From an uncultured Methanospirillum sp. (GTDB taxonomy: Archaea > Halobacteriota > Methanomicrobia > Methanomicrobiales > Methanospirillaceae), in the NCBI RefSeq assembly GCF_963668475.1, contig NZ_OY764544.1, positions 1,302,001 through 1,366,000 of the forward strand: a stretch of 64,000 nt of DNA, written 5' to 3'. Below are positions 40,687 through 50,429 of the stretch, piece after piece; position 1 is the first letter of the stretch; every line of letters starts with the position of its first letter. Below the pieces are notes generated by a model that had not been told where the DNA came from, did no database searches, and saw nothing but the letters and a program-made list of their open reading frames with translations. A program made the position numbers and the translations under genes.

Positions 40687-41997
40687 TCAAACCAGCTCTG
40701 TCCCAATCCTGATCGAACCACGCGGGAACTGAATCTCAAAGCGTGCTCCCTCACCAGGCATCCCGGTCTCTGATATGGTTATTCCAGTAACTGAGAGGAT
40801 CTCTTCTGAGAGGAACAGCCCGTGGCTGGCAGAGAGCCCGAACTCATGGGAGAAGATCTGTTTCTTGTCCTGAGCAGGAATGCCTACCCCGTCATCCTCA
40901 TAGATCAGTACCGGGATATCGCCGTTATTCTGAAGGCTGAACCTGATCGTTGTTGTCTTCTTCCCGTGCCTGACCGAGTTGTCGATCAGTTCGGCAAAAA
41001 CCTTCTCGATGAGCGGGTATGCGTTGATCTTCACAGTATCAGGTATCCGGCAGTCAACACGCACCGAACCCTGCGGTATCTCCCTGAGCGCATTGTGTAC
41101 GAGTTCCCGAAGATCGATCCATGAAGGAGTCTGGACCACAGGGTCAAATGTCTCGCAGGTGATCCTGACAATATTGAGCGCCTTCTCTACCATTCCATAG
41201 GCTTTTTTGAAGTACCTGGAATCGACCTGTCCGTCTTTCTGCCCGAAACTGGCCTTTTCCATGTGGTGATAGATCGAACTCAACTGGGTGAGCAGAATGT
41301 GGTGAATGATGCTCCCCATGTACTGGAACTTCTTATTCGACCTGAGCAGGGCAGTTTCGAGTCTGCCGCGCTCGATATTCTTGTTGTGCAGCTCTTCATT
41401 TGCCTGTTTCAGATCAGAGACAGCCTTCTGGAGTTGTGCGTTGAGATAGTGCAGACGCTCATCTGCAACCTGCAGTTCGCAGTTGTTCTTGATGGCAGTC
41501 TCGTAGGTTGAGAGGAGGATATTAAGAATCTGTGTCCGCCCTGATCTGATCTCATACTGATGGTTTGAGAAAGAGACCGTGAGCGGGTCAGTGACCGGTT
41601 TGTCAGGCGCATGCTTTACCGATTCAAGCGTCCCGATGATACGTGAATAGATCCAGTCTGCATCGTAGGGCTTGATAATGAAGTTGTCTGCCCCATATTC
41701 GAGGGCCTTTATCACATCGGTCGGATTATACAGATACGTAACCAGAATCACCGGAATTGACCGGGTCGCAGGATTTTCCTTAATATTCCTACAGAGTTCG
41801 TACCCGTCCATAGGTGACATTATAACATCGGTGAGGACGATGTCGGGCCTCTGCTTCTCAAGGATAGCAAGTCCTTCCTGACCATCGGCAGCGATGATGA
41901 CCTCATGTCCGCCTTTTTCAAGGATGTAACGGAGTGACTCTGCCTGGGTGCGGTTATCCTCCACAACCAGTATCTTTTGGGTAGACGTTCTCGGCAT
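40687..41997 (-). CDS. Receiver-histidine kinase hybrid
   Basis: 436 residues. A receiver domain (phospho-Asp in IVLTDVIMSPMDGYE) comes first, then a linker and long coiled coil (about 180-240), a DHp-like helix pair (GSIIHHILLTQLSSIYHHME) and a HATPase domain (VFAELIDNSVRHGKK, YEDDGVGIPAQDK, GLSASHGLFLSEEIL). The ATG at 41997 is preferred because the longer GTG-start frame would include the TATA-like AATTATATAGG (near 42045). No ribosome site; perhaps a short leader. Regulatory partner unknown; the HTH-PAS protein is the nearest candidate. Confidence 0.88.
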   Translation of the reverse strand: MPRTSTQKILVVEDNRTQAESLRYILEKGGHEVIIAADGQEGLAILEKQRPDIVLTDVIMSPMDGYELCRNIKENPATRSIPVILVTYLYNPTDVIKALEYGADNFIIKPYDADWIYSRIIGTLESVKHAPDKPVTDPLTVSFSNHQYEIRSGRTQILNILLSTYETAIKNNCELQVADERLHYLNAQLQKAVSDLKQANEELHNKNIERGRLETALLRSNKKFQYMGSIIHHILLTQLSSIYHHMEKASFGQKDGQVDSRYFKKAYGMVEKALNIVRITCETFDPVVQTPSWIDLRELVHNALREIPQGSVRVDCRIPDTVKINAYPLIEKVFAELIDNSVRHGKKTTTIRFSLQNNGDIPVLIYEDDGVGIPAQDKKQIFSHEFGLSASHGLFLSEEILSVTGITISETGMPGEGARFEIQFPRGSIRIGTELV

Positions 41998-42129
41998 CAG
42001 AAACAACCAGTTCGGAAATCGTTCACTGAGTAGTGAATTCAATCCTATATAATTCACCGCTTGAGTTGGCGGAAAAAAATGAGAGAGAGAAGGAGCTCAA
42101 ACCTGAAAGAGGGGATCTATTCAGGGTGA

Positions 42130-42540
42130 TTAGTTAAAGGACGGAGATCCGACCGGGTGGAGTAATTCAGTATCGTTCAGACCTTCAAAGACACCGACGG
42201 TCTTGATGACCAGATTGTTCCGCTTTGCTTCGCTGATCAGGTTACGGGACTCCTTGCTGACACCGTTGGAGAGCACGAGGAGGTGGGTTCCATACTCTGC
42301 CATGCGGGAGTCACGTACCATACCTGCTGCATTGAGGTCATCCTGCCAGTTCGGGGCGAATTCTTTGTATTTGATCCCCTTTGACTCTGCATACATCTTG
42401 GCGATCATATCAACACCGGTTGAACCACCGGCAATGATCTCTTCAATACCGCCAATCTCGGCGACATACTTATTGATCTCTGCGAATACTGCATCTTTCT
42501 TATTACAGGTCCGGATACCGGAGACGATTAATTTTGCCAT
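42130..42540 (-). CDS. SLOG-family (YspA/DUF2493-like) protein
   Basis: 136 residues. KLIVSGIRTCNKKDAVF, then EEIIAGGSTGVDMIAKMYAESKG and FAPNWQDDLNAAGMVRDSRMAEYGTHLLVLSNG are the Rossmann-like DprA/LOG nucleotide-binding pattern (G-x-GGSTGVD and RD.RM). SLOG proteins bind nucleotides or nucleotide-derived ligands and are tied to stress and phage defence, but no partner is here. The start MAKLIVSG matches the family; the 40 upstream codons are not supported. Confidence 0.8.
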   Translation of the reverse strand: MAKLIVSGIRTCNKKDAVFAEINKYVAEIGGIEEIIAGGSTGVDMIAKMYAESKGIKYKEFAPNWQDDLNAAGMVRDSRMAEYGTHLLVLSNGVSKESRNLISEAKRNNLVIKTVGVFEGLNDTELLHPVGSPSFN

Positions 42541-42717
42541 GATAATTTTCCATTTATCTGCGTGTGACAGACCGTTTGAGGCTTCGCAGATGAACAAACT
42601 ACGTTGCAGATCATCGCATATGAACCCGGTTTCAGAGGAGGCCGGATGAGATACATTCATATGGGGAAATGGATGACCCCGGTTGAATCCAGATGAACAG
42701 AAGTCAGAAAAAGAGTA

Positions 42718-43344
42718 TCAGGAGGAATTAGCCTCGTGTTTCAGTGGCTTTCCGGGATCTACCACCTCGAGCTTGGCATCAGAGATGCGGTAGTATAATC
42801 CTATCACCCTGAGTGTACCTTCACGCTCATAGTCACGGACGATCTTGTACGTTCGCAGATGTTTGAGCTGGAGCCGGACATTCTCTATCTCCAGACTCGT
42901 CTGCCACTCTTTAGCCTTCTCTGGATCATCAGGATGCGGGTTTTTCTCAGTTACTGTTGCCAGGGCTGGTTGGGCATGACGGAGCCAGCCGGGGATGAAT
43001 GCGTCATCTCCGCAATGACGGTGGGCAAGAGCGTGCATTGCTCCGCATCCCTCGTGTCCGCAGACAACAAGGGTATCAACATGGAGATGTCCGATCCCAT
43101 ACTCAAGGAACGTTCCGACATTCCAGTCACCAGGGGGAACAATGTTCCCGATGTTGCGGTGCACAAATATCTCACCGGGCTTTGCATGACAGGTGATCTC
43201 AGGAGCGACCCGTGAGTCACAACAGCTGATCATCATCACGTGGGGACTCTGACCTTTCAGAAGTTCCCGATAATACTCAATGTTCTCAGAAAACTCACAC
43301 TCAACAAAGTAGTTGTTTCCTTCCAGTAATTTTTCAATACCCAT
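42718..43344 (-). CDS. Beta-class carbonic anhydrase
   Basis: 208 residues. Zinc and catalytic residues are visible: Cys/Asp/Arg in MMISCCDSRVAP, then His and Cys in VVCGHEGCGAMHAL. HRNIGNIVPPG is also characteristic. It interconverts CO2 and bicarbonate, useful for a CO2-reducing methanogen or for feeding a bicarbonate carrier. The gene is monocistronic with ATG 43344. Confidence 0.93.
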   Translation of the reverse strand: MGIEKLLEGNNYFVECEFSENIEYYRELLKGQSPHVMMISCCDSRVAPEITCHAKPGEIFVHRNIGNIVPPGDWNVGTFLEYGIGHLHVDTLVVCGHEGCGAMHALAHRHCGDDAFIPGWLRHAQPALATVTEKNPHPDDPEKAKEWQTSLEIENVRLQLKHLRTYKIVRDYEREGTLRVIGLYYRISDAKLEVVDPGKPLKHEANSS

Positions 43345-43847
43345 ACTCTACTCCGAAGACAGGAATACAGAGGGGTTGCCTGCAGGGTAGAAAAACGATC
43401 CTAAATAGATCTACGTATTTTTGAAGGTCAAAATCTGAAAAAAGGACTGATATTTTCGCAGATTCATTTTTGTTCCACCGGAGTCCGCGAACATAGAGAT
43501 TATATAGAGTAATCAGGACAGGTTTACCGGTTTTTCTTCATATGAGCCGGCGCTCTGCTGAACCGCCTGGATCGCGAGATCGTCGATGGATCGAACGACA
43601 AATATCAGGACCACATATAAACATCACGATAGTGGATGGCGATTTCGTGGACCGGTGCGCCAAATGGGTTACATATACATGGACTTTCCACGAACGGTAA
43701 CCAGACACTTCAGGCAGGTTTTTTGGCGATACGTATGCAATTCAGGAATCAGAGCCAGGCTCTTCTCCAGGGGATACAATACATCCACCGATCTACTGTC
43801 ATACCGATCTGACCGCCCTGTCCTTCACCCACACTCACAGTGATATC
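43345..43847. promoter_or_regulatory. 503-base intergenic region with promoters for the ehr operon
   Basis: Two plus-strand TATA-like boxes are seen: GATTATATAGAG (43498-43509) and CACATATAAAC (43612-43622). The leader would be 200 or more bases long. The ribosome site before ehrA is GTGATATC. A 85-codon open frame at 43586 lacks coding character. The minus-strand promoter of the carbonic anhydrase lies near 43400-43420. Confidence 0.45.
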
Positions 43848-45779
43848 ATGATTGATCTCTTTATTCCGGCTGTCTTTTTCTTTCTCGTAGCTGCTGCCGT
43901 CCCGGTATGCTTCACAGGTATCAGGGCCTGGCAGTGTTGCTCTCTGCTCCAGGGACTGGCAGGAGTTTTCACGGCCCTGGCATCAGCCTTCATCCTCCTC
44001 CGCCTTACCGGGGGAGAACTGCTCTCAACATCCCTGACACCGCTCTTTCCGGTGATCCTTGGCGTTGACCGGCTGACTGCTGCATTTACTATGCTCCTTG
44101 GCATCCTCACCGTTGCAGTCTGCTGCTACTCACCAGGATATATCAACAGGATGCACGGCAAAAGAAGCCGCGATCTGCTCTGCAGCCTCATCCCGATCTT
44201 TCTTTCAGCCATGCTGGTTGTCCTCCTCTCACGGACCACCTTTGCATTCCTTCTCTTCTGGGAGGTTATGGCGATCTCATCGTTCTTCCTGGTCCTGATA
44301 GAGTACGAGGATGAGAAGACCAGGCGGGCTGCATTCTTCTACCTGGCGATGACCCAGCTCTCCACGGTCTGCATCTTCCTGGCCATCATCCAGGTATACC
44401 TGGCAACCGGTTCATTCACATTCCCTGAAGGAATGGTTGTCTCAACAATCCCCGGCCTGATTGCGTTTCTGCTGCTGTTTCTGGGGATTGCTATCAAGGC
44501 CGGAGCCATACCATTTCATAAGTGGCTCCCCTATGCCCACCCGGCTGCCTCATCCCCGGTCTCTGCCCTGATGTCAGGGATGATGCTCAACACCGCTCTC
44601 TATATGTTGATCCGTGCAGTTACCGGGTTTTTCACCCCGGACCTTTCAACAGGTCTGCTGATCCTTGCGTTCGGCTGCATAACCGCTGTTCTTGGCGTGA
44701 TGTATGCCCTGAAAGAAGATGATCTGAAAGGACTGCTCGCCTACTCCTCGATAGACAACACCGGTGTCATCCTGATCGGGACAGGGCTCTTCGTGGTGCT
44801 GACCGCTACCGGTCATGCGTCCATCGGGACGATGGCACTGCTCGGTGCAGTATTTCATGCAGTGAGCCACGGACTTTTTAAGGGCCTGCTCTTCCTCACT
44901 GCAGGATCGGTGAACCAGGCAACCGGGACACGGAACATCGATGAACTCGGTGGTCTTCTGGTCAGAATGCCCTGGACCGGCGGGCTCTTCTTCATCGGTG
45001 TACTTGCAATCTCGGCTCTTCCACCGCTGAACGGGTTTGCAGGTGAACTGCTCATCTACCAGGCACTCATCACCGGGCTCATGGAGTCCGAACCCCTTAT
45101 GCAGGTGGTGCTCGTCATCGCCCTGTCGCTCTTCGGTCTCACCGGGGCCCTTACCGCGGTCTGCTTTGTAAAGGCCTTCGGACTCACCTTCCTTGCACTC
45201 CCAAGAACCCGGGCAGCAAAACAGGCTCGGGAGGTTCCGACCCTGATGCTTGCCGGACCTGCCATCCTTGCCGGAGGATGCATCGTAGCAGGGATCTTCT
45301 CATCACAGATCCTAACCGTTCTCGGATACCCGGGATACCTGCCAGATCTGTTCCTCATCTCGGTTCTGCTCACCGGTGCCCTGGGACTCACCTACGCTGC
45401 AATCTACACCTTCGCCTCACGGGAGACGAGGGTCTCGATCACATGGGGATGCGGAATGCAGGATCCGACAAGCAGAATGGAGTACACAGGATCAGGATTC
45501 ACAGAGCCGGTTGTCAGAATCTTTGCCCCGGTATACCGGACGCGAATCTCGTTCTCTAAAGAGTATCATGACCCTGAACGCTGCTTTGTCAGAACCGGCA
45601 CGGCAAAGATTGAACTCATGAAGTTCTTTGAAGAGTTTCTGTACCTTCCTGTTGCACGACTTATCGACTCGTACGGAGAAGCTGTTTCAAAACTCCAGAA
45701 CGGCAAAGTGGACACGTATGTCCTGTATGTGTTCGTGACGATCGTCGTCTTGATCGTGATTATGGGGTGGATCGCATGA
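43848..45779 (+). CDS. ehrA: EhrA-type antiporter-like membrane subunit
   Basis: 643 residues, about 15 membrane helices, of the NuoL/HyfB/Mrp antiporter-like family. Proton-path residues are intact: the TM5 Glu in LLFWEVMAIS, the TM7 Lys in IKAGAIPFHKWLPYAHPAA, and the TM8 Lys in HGLFKGLLFLTAG. The C-terminal end carries an amphipathic stretch and a last helix (VLYVFVTIVVLIVIMGWIA). It is the first gene of the six-gene operon ABCDLS and overlaps ehrB by 4 bases (ATGA). Confidence 0.9.
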   Translation: MIDLFIPAVFFFLVAAAVPVCFTGIRAWQCCSLLQGLAGVFTALASAFILLRLTGGELLSTSLTPLFPVILGVDRLTAAFTMLLGILTVAVCCYSPGYINRMHGKRSRDLLCSLIPIFLSAMLVVLLSRTTFAFLLFWEVMAISSFFLVLIEYEDEKTRRAAFFYLAMTQLSTVCIFLAIIQVYLATGSFTFPEGMVVSTIPGLIAFLLLFLGIAIKAGAIPFHKWLPYAHPAASSPVSALMSGMMLNTALYMLIRAVTGFFTPDLSTGLLILAFGCITAVLGVMYALKEDDLKGLLAYSSIDNTGVILIGTGLFVVLTATGHASIGTMALLGAVFHAVSHGLFKGLLFLTAGSVNQATGTRNIDELGGLLVRMPWTGGLFFIGVLAISALPPLNGFAGELLIYQALITGLMESEPLMQVVLVIALSLFGLTGALTAVCFVKAFGLTFLALPRTRAAKQAREVPTLMLAGPAILAGGCIVAGIFSSQILTVLGYPGYLPDLFLISVLLTGALGLTYAAIYTFASRETRVSITWGCGMQDPTSRMEYTGSGFTEPVVRIFAPVYRTRISFSKEYHDPERCFVRTGTAKIELMKFFEEFLYLPVARLIDSYGEAVSKLQNGKVDTYVLYVFVTIVVLIVIMGWIA

Positions 45780-46717
45780 GCCTGACACCGGTTGTTGCAG
45801 GACTTCTCAACCTCGGGTTTGTCCTCCTGATCTCGCCCCTCTTTATGACAGTCGTCAAAAAGGTCAAAGCCCGGGCGCAGCGACGGGCAGGACCGCCACT
45901 CCTACAGGGATACTACAACCTTGCAAAACTCTTCAGAAAAGAGGTCGTATACTCTGATTACTCAAGTTTCATCTCACGAATAGCCCCGTATGCCTCGCTT
46001 GTCATCCTGATGGTGGCTGCACTGCTCGTACCGATCATCTGGATCCCTGATACAGCACCGGCAGAAGGAAACATCATCGTCTTCCTGTATCTCCTTGCAT
46101 TCACCAGGTTCCTGCTCGCACTCCTCGGGCTTGATGCAGGCAGCACCTTCGGTGGCATGGGAAGCTCACGAGAGATGAGTCTTTCAGCGGTGATAGAACC
46201 GACAACAGTCGTCGTCTTTGCAGCAATGGCATATGTAGCAGGAACCCTCTCCATTCCGGAGATGTTCAGGCATGCAACAACCATCATCCCGGGGATGAGT
46301 CCGACTGTCCTTCTCCTCGCAGTCTCGCTCTTTATCCTGATCATCGTCGAGACCGGAAGGGTTCCGGTCGATAACCCGGAGACACATCTTGAACTCACCA
46401 TGATCCATGAAGGAATGCTCCTTGATACGTCTGGACGAAACCTGGCACTCTTCGAACTCTCTCATGCCGTGAAACAGACACTGTTGATGGCACTGCTCAT
46501 CAACATGCTCATCCCCTTCGGATTAATCCAGGAGGTCTCGGCAATCGGGCTGGTCCTTGCTGCTCTCCTCTTCCTGCTCAAGGGAACGGCACTTTCAGTC
46601 CTGCTCGGTATCGTGGAGTCATCGTTTGCCAAGATGCGGTTCTTCAGGGTCCCCAATCTCTTTATGCTGGCCTTCTTCTTCTCGGCCTTGACCATTCTGA
46701 GCGAGGTGATGCTATGA
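45776..46717 (+). CDS. ehrB: EhrB (NuoH/HyfC-like) membrane subunit
   Basis: 313 residues with eight hydrophobic helices. Conserved NuoH-type blocks are KARAQRRAGPPLLQGYYNLAKLF near the N-terminus and VETGRVPVDNPETHLELTMIHE, whose charged residues line the quinone-like chamber in complex I. It connects the antiporter-like subunits with the hydrophilic module. Start ATG 45776 overlaps the ehrA stop; the frame has an earlier GTG that is not needed. Confidence 0.92.
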   Translation: MSLTPVVAGLLNLGFVLLISPLFMTVVKKVKARAQRRAGPPLLQGYYNLAKLFRKEVVYSDYSSFISRIAPYASLVILMVAALLVPIIWIPDTAPAEGNIIVFLYLLAFTRFLLALLGLDAGSTFGGMGSSREMSLSAVIEPTTVVVFAAMAYVAGTLSIPEMFRHATTIIPGMSPTVLLLAVSLFILIIVETGRVPVDNPETHLELTMIHEGMLLDTSGRNLALFELSHAVKQTLLMALLINMLIPFGLIQEVSAIGLVLAALLFLLKGTALSVLLGIVESSFAKMRFFRVPNLFMLAFFFSALTILSEVML

Positions 46718-47406
46718 TTGAGATCGGAGTGATCCCGTCCCTGCTCAGGATATGCCTGATCCTTGTACTGATTTCTGCAGCATGCCTTCTTACGACGAGG
46801 AATCTCTCATCACTGGTCAGGACATACGCACTCCAGTCTCTGATCCTTGTGGCAATCGCAATCCTTCTCGGCGTGATAGAGGAGAAGAGTATCCTCATTT
46901 TTATCGCAGGAATCACCCTGGCTTCCAAGGTGATCGGGATTCCCTGGTTCATCACCATCATCCAGAAGAGGATCAGGATCCAACAGGACCTCAGGTTCAA
47001 CTACCTTCAGCCTGGAGGAGCCCTTGTAGTCAGCATCCTGCTGATTCTGCTCGTATACATCTGCTTCTCCCGGGTTCTCCACAATCTCTTCACTGAGAAC
47101 AGCCTCTTCTTCCTCGGCTCTATCATCGGGGTATCGCTGATGCTGATGGGCCTTATCACCATCTTCTCGCGTCAGCTTGCGATAACCAAGGTGATCGGGT
47201 ACCTCTCGATGGAGAATGGTGTGCTTCTCTTCGGCCTCTTCGTGACAGAACTGCCGTTCATCACAGAATTCGTAATCATGGTAGACTTGATCATCCTCGT
47301 GCTTCTGACAACGATCCTCACCGTTGGAATGGACTCAAGCATCGATGCATACATGAACAGACTGAAAGAGTTTCATCTCTGGTCTGAAGAGGAGGTGCAG
47401 GCATGA
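46714..47406 (+). CDS. ehrC: EhrC (HyfE-like, NuoK-related) membrane subunit
   Basis: 230 residues and six to seven helices. HyfE-type features include the acidic ILLGVIEEKSILIFIAGITL and YLSMENGVLLFGLFVTELPFITEFVIMVDLIILVLL near the C-terminus. The Glu residues here correspond to NuoK proton-path Glu positions. ATGA overlaps on both sides. Confidence 0.87.
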   Translation: MIEIGVIPSLLRICLILVLISAACLLTTRNLSSLVRTYALQSLILVAIAILLGVIEEKSILIFIAGITLASKVIGIPWFITIIQKRIRIQQDLRFNYLQPGGALVVSILLILLVYICFSRVLHNLFTENSLFFLGSIIGVSLMLMGLITIFSRQLAITKVIGYLSMENGVLLFGLFVTELPFITEFVIMVDLIILVLLTTILTVGMDSSIDAYMNRLKEFHLWSEEEVQA

Positions 47407-48884
47407 CCATCCTGTTGACGATGGTCTACCCGGTTGTGACAGTCCTGATTCTACTACTTCAGGCAGTTCAGCATTCTCACCGGCCGATGAGCCTGCTTGG
47501 TGTGCTGCACTCTGCAGCAACCCTGCTCATCACCATCCTGCTGATTGCAACGCCTGATGCATGGAAGGGTGGAGAGCCACTCTTCATGATCGACCATCTC
47601 AACCTGTTGCTGATGTTGATCACTGGTGTGATCTTTACCTGTGCCAGTATCTATGCAGTCGGGTATATCGACGGGCTGGTCAGGGCCGGAGAACTCAACC
47701 GACGGAGCCTCCGTATCTTCTACCTCGGATTCTCACTCCTCCTGTTTGCGACAACGATGGCGTATTACGCACCGAACGTTGCACAGTTCTGGATATTTGC
47801 AGAACTTACAACAGTATTTTCTGCACTCCTCGTTGCCATCCTCGCGGTTAAGGAGAACATCGATGCATCACTTAAGTACATCTTTGTCTGCTCGACATCG
47901 ATGCTCTTCTCCTTCATCGGGGTTATTTTCCTCTTTGAACTGGTGAGGCAGAAGACCGGTTCCGGAAGCCTTGACTGGCAGACGATTCTTGCAAATGCCT
48001 CAACATGTGACAGCGGAATGCTCGGCATCGCATGCATCTTCTGCTTTATCGGGTTTGCTGCAAAGTCAGGGATCGTTCCCCTCCATACCTGGCTGCCTGA
48101 AGCCCATGCAAAAGCACCTTCAGCAGTAAGTGCCGTGTTATCAGGAGCAATCCTGAACGTTGGGATGTACGGTATCATCAGGATAGCCGGAATCGTGCAT
48201 CAGACCACAATCGCCACGCAGATCTCCCTGCTCTTTATCATCTTCGGGATGATCACCATGTCGGTGGCATGCTTCTCGATGCTCAGGCAGACCGGAACAA
48301 AACGGCTTATCGCCTTCTCCTCGATAGAGAACATGGGGTTCCTCCTGCTTTCTTCAGGAATCGGAACCCCGGTTGCACTCTTCTGGATGCTCTACCACAT
48401 GATGGGGCACTCGGTTGTAAAAGCAGGACTCTTCTTCTCTGCCGGAATCATCCACCGCCAGTACAAGTCACATACGCCCGGTGCAGAGGATGAGATCGGT
48501 GACCTCTTCAGGATGCAACCCTTTGCAGCGGCAGCGTTCATCATCGGCTCGGTTGCGATCATCGGGACACCACTCTTCCCTCTCTTCCTCTCAAAGTTTG
48601 GAATTCTTCTGGAAGCAGGAAAACTCTCACTCTATATCCCGCTCCTTGCACTGCTCCTCTTTGCACTCGCAGGTGCTGCCATGTTCATATTCATCCTCGG
48701 CATCATGGGAAGACAATTCGCAGACGACGAGGTTCCCGTGCAGTACATCGTCCCGATATGGATGAAGGCTCCGGTTGTATTCCTGCTTGCACTCGCGGTT
48801 CTGATGGGTATCATGATGATTCCCGGGGAAGAGGCCTTCCTCACCGCAGCAGTCCATGACATCGGTATCGGAGGTGGATTATGA
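47403..48884 (+). CDS. ehrD: EhrD (HyfF/NuoN-like) antiporter-like subunit
   Basis: 493 residues, about 14 helices. Conserved Glu in FWIFAELTTVFSALLV, Lys in AAKSGIVPLHTWLPEAHAKAPS and Lys in HSVVKAGLFFSAG are all retained, so ion translocation appears possible. It overlaps ehrC and ehrL by 4 bases each. Confidence 0.92.
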   Translation: MTILLTMVYPVVTVLILLLQAVQHSHRPMSLLGVLHSAATLLITILLIATPDAWKGGEPLFMIDHLNLLLMLITGVIFTCASIYAVGYIDGLVRAGELNRRSLRIFYLGFSLLLFATTMAYYAPNVAQFWIFAELTTVFSALLVAILAVKENIDASLKYIFVCSTSMLFSFIGVIFLFELVRQKTGSGSLDWQTILANASTCDSGMLGIACIFCFIGFAAKSGIVPLHTWLPEAHAKAPSAVSAVLSGAILNVGMYGIIRIAGIVHQTTIATQISLLFIIFGMITMSVACFSMLRQTGTKRLIAFSSIENMGFLLLSSGIGTPVALFWMLYHMMGHSVVKAGLFFSAGIIHRQYKSHTPGAEDEIGDLFRMQPFAAAAFIIGSVAIIGTPLFPLFLSKFGILLEAGKLSLYIPLLALLLFALAGAAMFIFILGIMGRQFADDEVPVQYIVPIWMKAPVVFLLALAVLMGIMMIPGEEAFLTAAVHDIGIGGGL

Positions 48885-50425
48885 GTCAGGCCCTCTCCAC
48901 AGCAGTCCTGATGAAGGAGGATCAGACTGCCCGGTATTATCGTATCGAGGCCCGGGATCTCGTTCAGACTGTACAGACCCTGAAGGAAGAGGGGAAGAAC
49001 CTGATATCCATCTTCGGAGTTGAGGAGTTCGAGGGAGAGGCAGGCTGCTGCTTGCTCTACGTCTTTGAAGAACCGGGATCAGAGAAGTTCCTGGTCCTGA
49101 TTCTGATGCAGGATGGCGGATCACACCGTTCAATATCAGAGATATTCCCGGTTGCCTCCCTCTTTGAACGCGAGATTGCTGACGGGTTCGGGCTCTCATT
49201 CAGTGGAGCATTTGACACCCGCAGGCTCTTCCTCCATGAAGCATACCCTCCGGGTTTTTACCCGCTCAGGAAGGCTGTTCAGAACAGTCCGCCTGCTGCA
49301 GCAGAGGGGGGCATTCCTGGTGAACCATACCAGTTCAAGGCCATCGAGGGGAGCAGTGTATACCAGATCCCTGTCGGTCCGGTTCACGCAGGTATCATCG
49401 AGCCCGGTCATTTCAGGTTCAGTGTCATCGGCGAGACCATCGTAAACCTTGAGGTCCAGTTAGGGTATCTTCACCGGGGGGTTGAGAAACTCGCAGAAGG
49501 CAGGACTCCGGATGAGGTTGTCAGGATTTCTGAATCCATATCAGGCGATGAGTCCGCGGTGAATGCCTGCGGGTTCTGTATGGCAGTCGAGCAGATCAGC
49601 GGGGTCACGATTCCACCCCGTGCCGAGTACATCAGGGGTATGATCCTGGAACTGGAGCGGGCCTACTCACTCCTCTCTGATCTTGCAGGAATGGTGACCG
49701 ATATCGCCCATCCGGTATCTGCAAGCAGGTTAACCGTTCTTCGTGAACGACTGCAGCGTGAGGCAGACCTGCTCTGTAGATCACGATTCCTGAAAGGAGC
49801 AATCTGCATCGGCGGGGTATCTGATACGATATCAGGGCAGGCACTTGAGCATCTCTTCAAAACAGCAGGGGAGGTCGAGCATGAGCTCGATGAGGTTGCT
49901 CAATGGGTGCTCTCTATCCCGTCGGTCATCGACCGGTTTTCTACCACCGGGGTTGTGCAGCCTGAACTCATCCGCTCTCTTGCCCTTTCAGGTCCGGTAG
50001 CACGGGCATCTGGTTCGTTTGCCGATACCAGGACAGACCATCCGTATGGGGTTTACCGGGAGCGGGTACCGGGACAGGCCGGCGAGCAGGGGGGAGATGT
50101 CCTTGCACGGTTCTCCCTCAAGTACCAGGAGATCCGTGCATCACTCAGATACATCCAGGAACTGCTGGTCTTCATTCCCGACGGCCCTGCTGATACAGAG
50201 GTTCAGGTTTATGACGGGTTCGCCCTTGTTGTGGTTGAATCCCCCCGGGGGATGACACTTCACTGGGTGTACGTCAGGAACGGGGCCATTCACCGGTATA
50301 AAATCAGAACTGCCTCATTCTGCAACTGGTACGCCATCGAACACGCGGTCATCAGCAACATCGTCGCTGATTTCCCGGTCATCAACAAGAGCATGAACCT
50401 CTCGTATGCAGGAACTGATCTCTGA
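48881..50425 (+). CDS. ehrL: EhrL (large subunit; NuoC-NuoD-like fusion lacking C-terminal NiFe ligands)
   Basis: 514 residues. An N-terminal NuoC-like part (about 1-160, FGLSFSGAFDTRRLFLHEAYPPGFYPLR) is joined to a NuoD/hydrogenase-large-like part starting GPVHAGIIEPGHFRFSVIGE. The L1 motif is reduced: NACGFC (about 229-234) keeps CX2C without the usual Arg. The L2 DPCxxC motif at the C-terminus is absent; the protein ends DFPVINKSMNLSYAGTDL. That tail is typical of the hydrogenase-related (Ehr) group. A NiFe site cannot form from these residues, so this is not a hydrogenase. Confidence 0.9.
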   Translation: MSQALSTAVLMKEDQTARYYRIEARDLVQTVQTLKEEGKNLISIFGVEEFEGEAGCCLLYVFEEPGSEKFLVLILMQDGGSHRSISEIFPVASLFEREIADGFGLSFSGAFDTRRLFLHEAYPPGFYPLRKAVQNSPPAAAEGGIPGEPYQFKAIEGSSVYQIPVGPVHAGIIEPGHFRFSVIGETIVNLEVQLGYLHRGVEKLAEGRTPDEVVRISESISGDESAVNACGFCMAVEQISGVTIPPRAEYIRGMILELERAYSLLSDLAGMVTDIAHPVSASRLTVLRERLQREADLLCRSRFLKGAICIGGVSDTISGQALEHLFKTAGEVEHELDEVAQWVLSIPSVIDRFSTTGVVQPELIRSLALSGPVARASGSFADTRTDHPYGVYRERVPGQAGEQGGDVLARFSLKYQEIRASLRYIQELLVFIPDGPADTEVQVYDGFALVVVESPRGMTLHWVYVRNGAIHRYKIRTASFCNWYAIEHAVISNIVADFPVINKSMNLSYAGTDL

Positions 50426-50429
50426 TACC

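Noticed and set aside
43586..43843. 85-codon open frame in the ehr leader.
   Set aside because: Composition is unlike a protein, there is no ribosome site, and it lies between promoter boxes and ehrA.
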